NCBI RefSeq assembly: GCF_000499385.1
Contig: NW_013653179.1
Coordinates: 1 to 45,828 of the forward strand
Direction of reading: 5' to 3'
Length of the DNA stretch: 45,828 nt
DNA from: Eimeria necatrix
Lineage: Eukaryota; Apicomplexa; Conoidasida; Eucoccidiorida; Eimeriidae
Shown here one piece after another: positions 13,901 through 28,900 of this stretch (the stretch's first letter is position 1; each line of letters opens with the position of its first letter). Below the pieces are notes generated by a model. That model saw only the letters and a list, made by a program, of their open reading frames with translations. It was not told the origin of the DNA and ran no database searches. The translations under genes were made by a program, and so were the position numbers.

Positions 13901-16900
13901 GAAACGAGGATAAAAGCAAAATGGTCGTCGTAAACCGCCATATCACCTTAGTTGGAACCCGACGTTAGCCTAGTAGCCTGAAATCCTCATAATGGCATCG
14001 CGTCCCTTCCTGGAAACGAAATCACTTCAATTCTTACAAGGAAAGCTAGAAGTGTGGCGAGCGCAACGAAACTCTGCGTGCACTCGGGGCCACTTTTAAT
14101 AGTGAAGCAATGCACTTGGGAGAGAGTTCGTACCCCCTGCATCCACGGAAATTTCAGCAAAAACGTTCTTCCGACGAACAGTTTTGAATGACCCAGTAGT
14201 ATGCGCCTTATGCGCATCAAGAAGCATGCATCCAGCAGGCGCCTAGGCCTTCTTACTGCAAGATGCGACTGAATGATCAATATGCCGTCTTCGATTTGCT
14301 GTTAGATGCGGTGCTGTCCTGTGCAACATCTCAGGTATACCAAAAATGCACTTCACGTACTTCCTGCTGCACCTACGCCCGCTCTAAGCAGAACACTTAC
14401 ACGTTCTGGCTGGGAGGACGGAATGTATGTTTCATGACGGGAGCCTCCCTCGCATGCATCTAGGAGGCATTTCATGCATTTGTTGCTCCGAAGGTCAGCA
14501 CTTCAGTACTTCCAATACGTAAAGAGCCATAATACACACATTGCGCAGGCGCCATTATCAAGCTTTGTGCATTTAAATTGTCCGATGGGTATTCTCAAAT
14601 GGTAAAGGTGCACGCTTGATGGCATGGCGACAGCGTCAGCCTGCGGTTTTCGAAGATTGAGGGCCTACAGCCTAAATAATCACAAAGGCAAACGAAACAG
14701 CACAAAGCGAATGGTCAAATTCACTCCAACGCTTAACAATCACCGAACACCACGAAGAGGCAGTCGCTTCTGTTCGCATTCTGAACATAGAGCAGTTACG
14801 CCACTTGCGCTCCTTGCACATATTCACTGCAAACAAATCAATATCCAGTGCGAAGATCGTGTAAGCAGCTCAGTATTTTGGAATACTGAGCAAAAACGTT
14901 CCATGACAGCGTTACCTACTTCCTGTGCGCTCGGATTGGGCTATCGGCAATTTCCCATGCCGCTAGCCAAGCTTGCTATATTGTGGGCAAGCAATTGCAT
15001 TTTGTAGAGTGGAAGAATAGGACCACGAACCGCAAAATACTTATATCAAAGCCCCGCGATCTGAAGCAACAGTGGCTCATGAGGTTCTTCAGACGACCTC
15101 GAGTGACAGCCAAATCCATCTTCGATGGCTCCCTCCCAAAAGATGTACGCTTTGTGATAATAACGGTTTAGGTGAGGTGTTTTTCGCACTTGCTGTTGAT
15201 GCACCAAGCGCTCCCACATTCGGCCTCAAACGTTACGCATAGTCTGCTTGACGGCCCGCACGCACACCAGCACGCAACGTATCCCTTCAGCTCAGTTCTT
15301 TCTACTTCTACTTGTCAATTATTGCACAAAATTGCAGCAATTAGTGCGAAGGGCGGAACGTACGAGCTAAGATTCAGTTTGAAGCGAACACATACAAATA
15401 TTTTGTTTGTGAACCGGACACTGTTTTGTTTACAGCAAATGACAAAGCAAAACTATAAGGGCAGCTAGCAAGGAAAACGTCGTTTTAAAGATGTGCCGGG
15501 AAGTTTCAAGCTGCTCTGTGCATACTACCTGCAGGTTTTACGCTCATTCTCGAAACAGGGGCGTTCGTTTGGTGATGCGAACAACGTAGTAATCACCTGA
15601 ACCTAGCGCATCATGCAAGCCACCTACCGATGTTGCCCTTCAGTGCTTCAACTACGCTGAGCAGACATTGTAGCCCTTGCTTGCACATAACACAACTCCA
15701 CAGCATAGCGTAAAAGCTTAAGTAGATAGCTCCATCATGTGAAGTCCCGCCTACCTGGACTACTCAAATATAACGTTACACTCACAGCCTGCAGAATCTA
15801 GAAACCACCATCAGCATCTCAATGTGAACAAAAATTGTGGATGTGCTGCCCTACTAAAAACAGTGTGTTTGGTATTTGCAAGCTTTTCCATTCTACGAAG
15901 CGCTCAGTTTGCTTACCATATGGCGAAAAGCATCTACTCCCGTACATGAATCTTTTTTTCTTGCATTGCTAAACTTAGCCGCTGAACTCACCAGCTGTGC
16001 ATCCGGTACGCCGATTCCCCCAATGAAGCTTTTTTGACTCCACCGAAGAACTTGCGGCAGTCCAAGTACGCCCAGATTTTTTGTGAGCTCAATGCACCTG
16101 CTGAAAAGACGTGACATACGGTCTGGTTCACCAATACAAATGATACTCTATCCCTTCACCTGGAGCCCTAAATCCGCAGAAAACATCAAGTAACGCTAAA
16201 AGGTAACGTTCGCAACAGAAAATCGAGCTTTTGGACGCAAAGAGTACCACATCAACCTTGTACATGAAGGAAAGAATGCTGCACAGAAATTTGGACACGA
16301 TATTGGGCAGTACAGCAACGGTCCTGCGCTTATCAACCGCGGATGCGGCTACTCGGAAAGCACACTGACTGTCTGCACATAAGCAGATTACTGGCTCTGA
16401 TATATGCACGCTCAGCTTAAGATGCAGATCTAGAAGGCACCCGCGACCGAAGGCTCTTATAAACTGCGGCGGGGATCGATGGGCTTCTGTTCGTCCTGTG
16501 ATGCTTTCAGCAGACGCCAACAAGGCCAAAGAAATAATTTCCGACGAGCACCCATTTGCACACTATACAAGCGCTAACAAGCGGCGCACTCTCTGGGCAG
16601 CAAATGTATTCAGCAAGAGTAAGTCTAGAGAATTTTGCTTATCTTTTGTAGCCCTCTGTTTTTCGCAGTAAAACAGAGGTTAATTCTTGTCCGGCCATTA
16701 TCTTCACAGTATCCTACTCACCCCCTAAAATTTAAACGGGTCTGAAAACGCTAGCGTTAAGTTATAGGAAGGCAGACTGCGGACACCAAGTAGATGGCAA
16801 ATAGCGCTGTCAAGGTGAAATTTGAAAGCCAACCCCGTGCTCTGTAACCCTCCATTTCGCAAAGTCAATTCTTCAATTCAGAAGCAAGCGGTTCATAGCA

Positions 16901-19900
16901 TGTCGCTGCATCTCTACAAATTCAACGCACGCATTCACAAAGTAGTTGGAGAGTTCAGCAGCAGGAAGAATGACAAAGTGGGCAGAAAACGATGTCCACA
17001 AAGCATGAGCGCGCGTGCAATTTAAGGAGATCTGGTTGCGCCCAGACAACCCATTGTATGCAGGATCAACACACGCTCTTCGTGGCCACAAAGTCACTGA
17101 GACCAACAATGAGAAGCTGGCGTATGAGACAAGCGGGAGTACACATATGCCAGAATGACAGCAGCCGATGCTGCTGCCTAGCATACAGGACACGACTCAC
17201 TCTCTGCATTAGTGTAGTGTCCGCCTAGTGGCCACAATACCAGTAAGACTGACGACAAATCAATCGCGGCGATGGATGAGCTCACAAACTCTCGATGTCC
17301 ACCGAAGTGACTCGCAAACAAGCTGCAACGCACCTTCTGAAGTGGCATACCATTCGCTAACAATAGAGTATATCAGCACATTTACCTTGATGGCAGAGGC
17401 GACACTCGAGTTCGCCACTACCCGTTCCTAAGAACGCTACAGGACCTGATAACGTCTATCGCGCTCACGCCCTTGACAAATGAATAAGTATCGCTTTTCT
17501 CAAACGCCCAGATTTGTAGCTCATAAAGTCGGCAGACGGCGAGATGCCTACTTCGTTAAGGCCAGCAGTGAGAATAGTGTCAAGAAAAACCGCACCGTCT
17601 GCCACCGAAATTACGATATGGAAGTGTGTAGTTGAGTACTCGAAACATGCTCTGAGCACTTTGGACGTTGCATACGCCTTATCTTGCCCGCTATGTATGC
17701 TTGTGGTTCTTGATATACGTAGGGTCTCACTCGCTGCAGACGGTGCCCGCCGTTGACCAATATACACGCTGCTGCAGATGAATTTGGCGCATATTCTCTG
17801 ATCGTGTATCATCTGCTCAACGACATGAAATTACAAAATGTTGATTATTTGCTCTCTGCGCACCAGCTGCATGTTGGACAGTGCGAATGAGTTCTGGCCT
17901 TTGGAACAAACGAGGTGGGGGAAAAAATATCATTTCTGGGCATATAATTTCTGAAGATGACCGTGCATACGGAGGAGCACAGAAAATGCTGACAACCCAC
18001 AATCTGCTCACTCGCAGGTTCCAAATAGAGGCACAGCTGCACTCAAAAATCGTTCAACTGTGCAGCAGTACAAGGAGGGCGCGGACACAAATGTACGGGA
18101 GCAATCACCCGTTAGAAGTACTTACGATCTAGTAGTCATCATCTCCGCAGTCAGGTGCACTTGCTGGTTTCCTCTGAGTTTGCCCTTCAGCATGTGCAAA
18201 CACCTTGCAAAAAACTTGAGGCAACGACGCACTTGCTGTTGGGATTCGGAAATCCCAATTCAAGATATAGATATTGGCTGAGCATAACAACTGTCTGCTT
18301 GCGAGGTATTATCTAAAAATAACAAAGCGATATAGATTTGAGGCTTACTCCCTGATTTAGAAACAAACGGAAAACTATGTTGACTGGCATTCTTTTGCCA
18401 AAACGAAATGGACTCACGCATCAGTGGTCAGTGAAGCGGGACAAAACAGACTCATCAGATATCCCGCATTGCCACGTTCCCTTGCCCAAAAATGAATGAG
18501 CAAGACGCACATCCTGAATCAGTGAGCCAATTAAGAACGTGAGTGGGACGTCTTTGCAGCAAGTACACTTCACTGACGATGCCCATACCTCAAACAACAC
18601 AAAGCCTGCGCCGCGTTGAATAAAGGCACTAGAATAGGTAACAAATGTGCATGCATCATTTTCGCCAGCTGCTCACTTCCTGAGCAAAGAAGTAAGCAAT
18701 GTTTGATAGCACCCACCCATGAGTCCCTGGAAGAAGTTCTCCAGTGCAACTGCCTATCTTCTGCAATAGCTGGAAGAGCGTCATTTTAATTTACAAACTG
18801 CCCTGTTTGTGAAGCTATTTCATAGATACCTGGAGCACCAGTGGATTGCAAGGTAAAGCTTACAACCTATCAGACATCACAATTCAAGTACCACGCATTT
18901 TCATCTCTCTCACTGAATTGGGTATTTACCTTCATTTGCTTTTACTGCTTGTCCATCACCGGCTGGATGAAACTATTCATTCCCCTAGTCCTTGTTGGCA
19001 CATTATGAAACTCCGTTCCAACAGAGCTGGCGACAAGACTGCGCCGTCCCCCACATTTCTCTTCGAGATACAATTCGCTGTGCTGCATAAGATCCTGTCC
19101 CTAGAAGAAATGCCAAGGCGAATGGTCGAGCACAACCTGTCTTTTGCTTCAGAAAATGCGCGTAGCTTTTGACATAGACCCACAGTCTGTGTGGATGTAA
19201 AATGTCGAAGAACCTTGAACAAGATCATGAAGACGAACGATATTCCACTACCAGATCGCAAATCATGTCAAATTGCGTTTTGGTGCATGATTGGGCATGC
19301 GGCGTGTTAGTTGTCGTACAAGCTGAGTTGCAACGCAGCAGAATTAAAGGTGAGCTTCAGTGTTTGGTGCTCCCTCCTGTATTTTGCGAGGATTCAGCCG
19401 CTTCCGGCTAAACGACTAGTACATTATGAAGGCTTACATTTCGAGTGAAGCTGCGCTCCGTGATTACGCACGAACGATCGACTGTCGGCATTGTCTTCAC
19501 CTCGGCAATATACACACTGAACACTTCTTCCAAACTCGGATCTACCCTGTCGCAATGCATCGATTTCGACCGCATCACGCTGGGAGTAATTTGCATTTAG
19601 ATTTTGAGAAACGAGTTAGCTGCAGATGATACGAATACATCGACGGCAAACAAGAAGCGTTCTTGCCATTATGTGGCTTCATGACTGAAGGCGTGGAGGT
19701 TCTGGAGAATACTGGGTCCTATTGGAGCAGTTAGTACAGATGAAACTTGAATAAAGTAGGAAAAAATTTCGATTTCTCTCTTCGTGTGGCTGCGTCTCGA
19801 AGCAAGAGTTTTTTGGGCTCAGTTATGATGCAGTCTGTGCAGCTCACGCACTGCGTATTGCGTACCACTTCATGGCTATGAGCTGTTGGAGGCAAGGCCA

Positions 19901-22900
19901 TGTTAAAAGTGGCAAAATATGTTTTTTCTCGCTTTCATACAAAACTCGGGATACTGCTTGTACAATAAAGCATGCAACACTTGCAGCAATGAGACATGAA
20001 TAAGACAGCATAGAGAAAATCGCCAGGAGACGTCAAATGTTAGAGCTACAACAAACGCCCCTGGAAGCCAGCTAGAGCGCACTTCGCAAAATAGGTTGTG
20101 CCTGATTTCTTGCTTGAAAGCACGATTAAAAATCAACGTACTGCCTAGTAATGAAGTAGCTGGCACGACTATGCACCATCGTCTGAATCACCCACCATGG
20201 TGAGCAGTACCTTGTGCACATATTTTTCCCTGGTGCATCTACGGCGACGACGCACTCCCTGTAGTATTTTTTTACCGTAGTAAGGTGCACATTGCTAGAA
20301 AGTCCCAGGCCGGCTGGCAATGACTCCAGCAGATGGCATCTACCGCTGTGTCTATGGCGAAGAACGTACCTCCTACAGTATGGCGCAGTCCTTCAGAAAC
20401 AAAATATTCGCACCAACTAAGAATGGACAGCCCAATTAAAAACTGTTGATGTGGTCTATGCAGAGCTCCCTCAGCCAATACAGGGAAAACGCTAAATGAG
20501 CATCACAGAAGCAAACGCATGCCTGGAGCAGAACGTACAAGCTGAGTGTCGAGCGCTCCCCGCACCCAGAGCAAAAATGCCGTGAACTCAGTAAAACGCA
20601 TACCACGCAGGGCATACCTCCGTAGCAATCAACAGCGCAGCGATCAACAGCAGTCGCGAGTGCCGAATGGCGCAGCAAAAATTACTGGATTGACATACTT
20701 CCTGAGTTCAAAGCTCAATCTTCGGATGTTTCAATGGACTACTGGCGCGTCTGAGCCCGCATCTGTCTCCAATGTGCGTAGCTTTCGGAGCTTTGCTTCA
20801 CAGAGGTGTGCTGCGACCCTCATTCGATTTGAATGCGGCGGCCTTGCATCAAACGGTGACGCGCGTTCGCACTCCCTTTAGTCATGAAAATAATGGAGGC
20901 AGGCTTGTTTCGCTTTCCACCCATCCATTTGCTTTTACGTAGCCATCCAACGCCGAATATAGATGTATAAGCATGAAGGCGCACCGTCTGCCAAAAGTGA
21001 TTGGCGAAGCTGCACATGCTGCTCACTGTAGATTTGCTTCGTACAATGACGCGCGCAAATGCTCAAGAGAGACGGTTATTTGTGCCACTTCAGTGCCGAA
21101 CATCCACATTTCGGAAGCATTGAGCTCGAAAAAACCAACGGCTGGGATAAATATCACTGGAACTAACTCACATGCTATTTGGTAATATCCTGGTGCATTA
21201 TTTGATATCCTGGTGCACTGGATTCGCTGTACTTAGAAGGTCAACTCGCCGGGCATGTAACGACGCCTACGTAGCAGCGCTAAGCTGAGATATGAACAGA
21301 TGGTAGTCTTCCTTATCGGCCAGTAAGCTTACTACAGAGATGAGGAATACGAAGAAACGTAATACGAAGAAGCGCAAAAAACTATAGCGCACCGGCTGTA
21401 ATAAAGTTTCGCATTGTTTGCAGCCTTTACGGGCTTTGACTGGTCGCACAAAACGTAGCTCATAAACTTATTAGCCACCAGGGGAACAACCATCATGAAG
21501 CATGAAGGGCAGAGTGCTGACATACGTTCTAATATTTTATTTGTGTTTGTCCGTCAACAACTTTGTGTTTAGTGTGCCGTTGCGTCTCACAAAAAATATC
21601 GATTCTAAGAAAAAATTGAGAATATTTTCCCTGCTCTAGGCTTCCGTACAATCTTCTCGCGCACGTGGAAATGCATGTGGCAAGGTTGCTTGTTGTACTT
21701 ATTAGGAGAATTCCATTTTGTTCGAGACAAACCAAGGTAACGTGACCCACGTCCTGTTGGTGGAAAAACAAGTATAGGGATTTTTCAAAACAGCTTTGCA
21801 CAGACCGCACAAAATACAACGAAGGAGGCGCGTCCTCTTCCGACAGATTGCCGTTGTGCACCTAAGTCGCTTTTACGTGTGCAACGCACGAACTGCAGTC
21901 AAACACGGTTTGAAACAAAAGACCCTTCATGGAAGAAAACTGTTGCCAGGGTATCTTACATGTCTCACAAAAAAAACCTAGACTCACTGGCTGCAGTTCG
22001 GTGGCGGCATGTTTACCTGAAGCGGTCAAGGTGATGAGAAACTTTTACAAGCAAAGCGGCACGCATGCTCAGTTCATCTGGCCGATTTTTTGTTGCTTAG
22101 CCCCCAACTGCCTGAATGCCTTTTTACATACGATCTGCATAATCAAGTAGCCACCCAGCTGCGCATGCTTGGCTTTCAGCTGTTCTCTGAGAGATCCTTC
22201 GGCCCCATACGCCTGTTGTGCTTCGCGAAAAGCAAACTGCCGTGCGCATCGTTTACGGAAGTTCCAGAGACTCACGCCCTGGTTGGTCGATGCCATAAAT
22301 TGTATCCTACTTGATACTTCTTACGCTTACTGCGGTGTTAGGTCGGACACCGTTTGCACCGTTTTGCAGCGTATAGCCCTCTTTTTGGGAACAGACGAAC
22401 TATTGGTTTCTGCTGAACAGCAATCGGCAACGGACAGGAGAGACAGTTGCGTTTCCCGTACATCCTGAATTATGATATTAGGAAGGCTCAACTGTGTTTG
22501 ATACTGCATGAAGCACTGATGCACGAACGTTGTCTCGAATCGCTGCGCAGAGCCTTCCTTCGTGTATAGCGCAACCAAGCAGCCATTTGACTTTAAAACA
22601 CGTACGATCTTGAGATAGTGTTACCGCTTAATTCGTGATTTTGCAGTGTCAGCTAGTTCCCAAACGAAGCGCTTCCTATGGCTTTCTTAGAAAAGCTTGC
22701 GAAAAACATGCAGTAAATGAAAACACACAGACTTTATTGGTGAATGATTTCGTTTCTGGCAGCACAATATAGTTCCTAGTGGTCAAGGTTTTGTCTCGAA
22801 CAAGGGAAAGGTTTGACTGCCGTCTTTCCTACGCTATCAGAAGCCGCAAGCACTCTGTGAGCCATGCACACATGCGCCACTAAGTTTCCGGACACACTTG

Positions 22901-25900
22901 CTATTCTCATTGATAATATAGGTAGGGACAAGAAATAATGCAGGAGGAGGATGAAGGGCACGGATAAGTTGCGGAGATCAAGCTCGAAAGGCCTCTCACG
23001 GAACACCTGGACATACCAACTTGCCATTCATTGAGCCTTTGTTTTGTGAAGTTATTGCATAAACGCTTCATTCCAAAAAGCAATGTCGCGAAGATGTGCA
23101 ATTCACACTGTTTACTTCGTAAACGCGTGAATATGCGTGGCTTACAAACTGCATACGATGCAATGTTTTTAGTTCCTAGAACAACTAGTACAGTGTAAAA
23201 GTTGCAGATGGACATAGTCGCGCCCCTGAAGACAATATTAGCAGAAGAGAAATCAGACTCAGAGACATACAGGCTACAAACCAGAACTTGGATGATAAAT
23301 TGAGCATGCTCTTTCGGAATTACACCGCTGACCAGTCTCTTTAATACGTCTGCATAGCTCGAGGGAGCGGGGCTGCTAAGCGACGCACATACTGTACGGC
23401 GGCCCACAACAAGTGTAAATGGCGAGCCTCAAGCCCGCTGTGTAGAGCACTTGAGTTTACCTTCCTCAGAAGATGCTTCATGCACCACAGACCACGCACA
23501 TTCTGAGTGCCATTAGAGAAAATGAAGCCATCAATAGCGCGGAGCTCCAGACGCACTTTCCTTCACGGGGTTGCTCAAAAAAGAGCGTCGCAAGTCTCTT
23601 CCCTAACTCATTTCAAGGAGTCAAAGGCAGAGTTTTGAATATATGGCATACAGGCTGTAACACACGAGTAGCGAAGAACACATGGCCTGGACAAGCCTGC
23701 CTGCACTGGCAGGCCGCGATTTCTCATTGCACTCCACAGAGCGCATGATTGCAACTACGCTTACTGGCTGCTAAGTGTTATATTTCACTCATGATATTGC
23801 TGCTAAACAAGTTAGCCGTCAGTTATTCGGGAATCAGCTCATTCATTAATTAGCCTCGTGTCTCCGGAGGACGTCTAGACACGACGTAATGCGCACACTC
23901 TTCGTTTTGGAAGAAATCCGTACTACGCACACCTCCACTCTGCGGCGGGTTTTTCTCATTTCAGAAATAACGTGAGACGTGAGGAGCTCAATGCATGCAG
24001 CGCCTGAATGGGGGGCTATTCCTTATAGCGCGCGTCTATAAATAAAGCACTGTTGACACCATGACTGGTAGGGGAATATTGTGTCCCTACATCAGTCTAC
24101 AGAATCAATGTAATACGCACGGGCTTCATATGCACCGTGCTGTCATGGTCTTATTGTGCGCAGCAAGTCTACAGGAACGTGTGGTGTGTGTGACGCGACA
24201 GTGGAAGACGTTTTCTCCGAGGATTCATCTGCTTACAAAAGCTACAGGACGTATTCACCCTCCTAGAAAAACTTTTCAACGATCCATTTATTTCTCTCAC
24301 GCTCTGAGCTTCCACTAGACAACTTAAGGCAAGCCATTTTTACGTAAACGTACAATGCAATGGGAGGCCAATTCAACATTCCAGTCAGCTCATGAAGCTG
24401 GCCTTCAGCAAGCCACCAGTCAATACAACGCACAGTCTTCAAAGCATTGATACGTTGGTTTCTTGTAGTCTCTGACCTATAAACTTTCCAAATCCACAAA
24501 CCGGCACCAATGAAAGAGCACGTAAACACCGGGTTCATATATCTATAAAGGAATGATGGGCTCTCTGTTGCGTATAACTTACCCACTAATGTAGTATGGT
24601 GGTAGCGTCTACGTCGCCACTAGGATGCAGTTTACCATTGCTCCCCACGTTTCAGTGTAAAAACTACTGAGAATGGTTCAGCAAACCGACTCAATGAAAC
24701 TGAATGCCTGTACAACTGTTACGACTGCCAGCGAGCATTCCTTCGACATTCGGGACTTTTTTCCTTGCAAAAAGACACACTGGCTGCAGGTTCGAAAATG
24801 AATTGACACTTGGAAACACCTCGATACTCAGCGATGCCTACACATTTGCTTAACGCAAAAGAACGCAACAACAACTCTCTCAGGCATTCTTGCGCTTTGC
24901 AGGCTTTCATGCTGATTACTCAGCTAACAGAACGCTTCGTTGTTCCTATGCTGCGATACGAGTTTTGACGTACAAGCTAAAAAACCGGTATTCACTCTAT
25001 GCCTCCCATCGACAGCTGTGTATTGCTAACTGATTACTGAAAAAAAGTGTCAGCTAAGTAAAAGTGAAGAATGCAGTTAAACGCAACGCACTGGCTGCAG
25101 GTTTAATGAAATGCCCATTGAAGAGTCCAGTTAGCATTTTACTTTTGTGACTAGAGCAGAAGCATCAAATTGTGAAGCAGCAACAATTTGTTTTCTCAGG
25201 TACCAAGACCCCAAGCATTGCTGGGCTTACAAGCTGCAAGAGGGAACAGCATAGCATCTGGCGAAGCACAAAGTGCAGAACTAAATTTTTACATCAAGCA
25301 AGCCTTTCCCAGGCATGCGTTTGCAGCCACGCCAACTTTAGATAACCAACGCAGACAATTTTCCATTCAATAAGAATGAAATGGCATTGCTTCCCGCATA
25401 AAGCCGATGGATCGGCTCATTGAGTGCACTTAGAAAGCCATTACTTAGACGCCGCAGAGCTTAGCAAAGCCACGCGGAAACGCCACCTCTGATGAATCGT
25501 CCACTAATGCAAATGTCTGCAAAAGCACGCTGTATTCCCTCGTAACCGCATGAGCACGAGGTACTCTAGGTATTGAAAGCCGCTTTTCAAGTTGAAGCTA
25601 ATCCTATCCATGCCAGCGAGAACAAGCCGACAATTTCTTTATTTGCAACTTACGATCTACTCGTTGCCAAAAAGTTTGCTGCGCTGATTGTGACACACAT
25701 CCCTGCATGCATGAATGCACATTTAGTGCTCTATATTCAAAGCTAATAGTTTAACTTGCTTCTACTTCGCGCCACCCAGATATTGCCTGCAAATCAGGCA
25801 CTTCCTGAAAGAGAGCAGGTATCCCCGAGCGTGAATGTGTCCAGAAAGTAACAGCTAACTCTTCGCTCCGTTCACTTATTGCTTACAAGTCAGGGATGCA

Positions 25901-28900
25901 TGCCTCACTTCCTGAACATAGATGGGTACCCTTAGGGCAAATGTGCACAACAGCTAGAAGTCGTTTGTATAAAATACAGCTTCCAGGTGTTGTGCCTCGG
26001 AACCGGTACACCATTCTGCATTTGCTGTAAACATGTCAGTGCTCTGGAAACACACGTGCTTTAATGAGCAAAAATACAGACTTCTCAATGCACAACGGTG
26101 TTGTTTGCTGTCTACGCAAATAAATACATGCTAGGCGTCGTAGTGACGACCCGGCTACTGGGATCACGGCGCCAGTAACAATCGTGTCGCTTGCAGTGTT
26201 TATTTAACGTACTTCCTACACACAAAAAACTCAGAGCAGAACTCTCACTGGCAAATACCTTTGGCATTTACGAATGTCGATCGTGGGAACCAGAAAATCG
26301 CTAACATTAAGGCACCTGCAGAGAGGAGCATCCTAAGCAAGTAGCTGAACAGACGCTCCTCACATGCGTCGCTGGAAGCCCACGTCGCGTAGATTTGGCT
26401 CAAAGGGAAATTTGGTTTTAGGGCAGTGCTGCCCCAGGCTGGTGACTACCCTTAAAAAGTGTGAGACGTTTTCGTTAGGTGCGCTGAGAATAGCAACATA
26501 CCTTTAAATGGACATGACACTTCTTGCATCCAAAAACATGGCCCCCAAACGACCCTCAGTATGCTTTGAGCAAGCAACCGGTGGCGTTCCGTGCCACTGT
26601 TGGCGCCTGATTACTATGTGCCGTACACAAAGAAGGAAGCGTAAACTTCTAACACAGTCGCGCGTTCTGCAACATGCTCTTTTTTCATGGGCTGAGGGCA
26701 AATGCCGAACTGCCTGGCTGTAACAGGAAAGCAATCTATCGACTTTCCCATTTATATTCTTGCTTCGAAACGTCTGGCTTTCATGCCAGTTTCTCAAATG
26801 AACGTACCAGCTTCACGATCGGTCCGAACCGTCGAAAGACTTGAAGACAAAACACCGACAAATGCCTACATCGAGCATAGATGCAAAACAGTGGAAAAAC
26901 ATATTGCTAGATACATGCTGAGGAGATGCCCATGTCTAAAAGGTAAACACTACCTGTGCAAAGTTACGCCTAACGAACCATGCGGCTTCTCATTCTTCCT
27001 TTTACCAGTGACTGGTTGAAACCCGCTTCGCCGTGAAACAAATTTTAGGACAAATCATCCCAGCTACAGAGACCTCGGCCGCCTACGAACTCCGATAGGC
27101 GAGGGGGGCCTCCACTGGAGCGCAAACCCTAGCTCTGTGCCCTCAAGCCCTCAGGCCAAACCTTAAACCCTAAACCCTAAACCCTAAACTCCTTCAAACG
27201 CCACTAGCCACTACCATTACGTGTTCACCCGCAGAAGAAAACTTTCATTTGTCGTACCTTCTGGAAGTTTGCAGTCACTACAAGAGTGTCAACTAAACCC
27301 TGGCAAGCTCTCCGCTACCTACTGACTCCAATGGCTTAGAAAGTGCTAAACTAATATTTTGATTTTTGGCATTGTTCTCTGCTCATTATGCCAGGCGACC
27401 TTATGAGCGGTAATAACTTGCTAGCACCCAGCGCCAAATCTTTCTCACTCTTCTTTCCCTTCAACTGAACAGGAAGTTCGTGCTATTTGGTCCAAATAGT
27501 GCACCAACTTGTGGACCTGACTCAAAACGAAAATATGTGGTTAATGAAAGCTTATGGGAACACAACTAGCACGCTGCCCTGGAGTGATCCTTGATCTTCT
27601 GGGTCGAAAGGAAAAAGCTATATATGCTTAGCCGTCGTGCTTTTATTGCCACGCACTGCCTGTAGACGGCCGACGCTTGTTCTAATGCGCAGAGCTGCAT
27701 CACTTCCTGTATATATATACAGGAAGTGATGCAGCACCACCAACCGACATGCCATTCTTTTCGTCAGTCCAGGTGATTAACCTCGTAGTAGTATATCTGC
27801 CGTCCTCAATAATTTTGCCCACTAGCTGCACCATCATGTAGCAAGTCATGTAGCAAGCTAATTGGAGCTACGCTATCTCATGCTTGCGTGTTTTTCCATA
27901 CCCCATTCTCTCAGTTCTAGTCTACCATAGAGAACCTAAAGCAAAGAGCATAACTGTTTTTATGCATGAACGCTGCAAGCTGAATGGGACGCAGAAGAAA
28001 AGCCGCGCTGTAGTTTTCGTTTTGTCGTTTGCAATAAGTGTACCCACTAACTGCACCGCCATGCAGCACACCGAAGAGTCAGCGAGTCCTTTATGCAACT
28101 TTCTTTTTGTAAGCGCAAAGAAGCATATTACGTAAAAGCGTACCACTAGAGGCATCACTTTTCTCGAGTGGCTGCCCCTTGCATTTGTGATATCACACGC
28201 ACTTCCTAGAAGCATGGGAAGCACATCTGTTTCATGTCTGCTACGTCGGCAACAGAGACGACAACGTAAAACCATATTGATGTTCTGTTTCTTGCCGCTC
28301 ACACATTGATACACGTGATAGCCTTTAGGCAATGACACGCAAAAGGCCGACAGAATTCGCGCTGAGTAATTAGATGCATGGGCAAAAGCAGATCTAGTCT
28401 CATGCAAGTATAACGCGTAGTTTTGGTTCTCGTTCACGCAGCGCGACTTTGATTACCTTGTTTGTGACTAGCAAAGAAGAGGTAATGGACTCGTTAGTGT
28501 CGTGTTTAGGTCGCCTGGACAGTGAGGCAGCATTTCCCTCACTTTCTGTACGCGTAACGGGGAAGGGACGCTCGACGACAACTGGTCGCATTGTATCCTC
28601 ACACCAATATTCACGATGAGCCACTTATTATGTCCGTGCAAAATTTGCCAAGTCCTATCAGTGTCGCTGTGCCTTTTGCACCGTACATCCTGCACGTGAA
28701 GAGGGGACGCAACGGCAAATCGCAACACTGGTTCCGATTTCACGTCGACACTAGAGCGCTTGCCACCATCCTCTCCGTCACCTGCATTTCAGCACATCGT
28801 CTTTTTCACAAACGCACTTCCTGCGACCCAAGCATACTTTTAATGCTGCCAAGACCTTTTTGGTTCTCAAAAGCATGGATCATATGCTAGCCTTTGTTTC

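Noticed and set aside
16931..17031. A 101-base minus-strand stretch between CAG and GTGCGTTG that reads as a good hydrophobic peptide.
   Set aside because: It would break phase (3n+2) and would leave too little intron next to the codon-exon at 17075. Open frames of this length are common here by chance.
22666..22668. Possible codon-exon with a GC donor (TAG, GAA, GCGCTTCG).
   Set aside because: A single GC-type case is within chance, and including it would break the ungapped match between motif copies 1 and 2.
24340..24600. Minus-strand open frame with a hydrophobic, Trp-rich stretch that could be a membrane segment.
   Set aside because: It crosses codon-exons 24434 and 24583 and their introns. 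No acceptor and donor delimit it in frame.
27922..28437. Longest open frames (171 codons at 27922-28437 and 40453-40968, both minus; 166 codons at 22907-23407).
   Set aside because: Cys- and Ser-rich readings with no recognisable domain, overlapping array units; frames of this length arise by chance in 45 kb on six frames.
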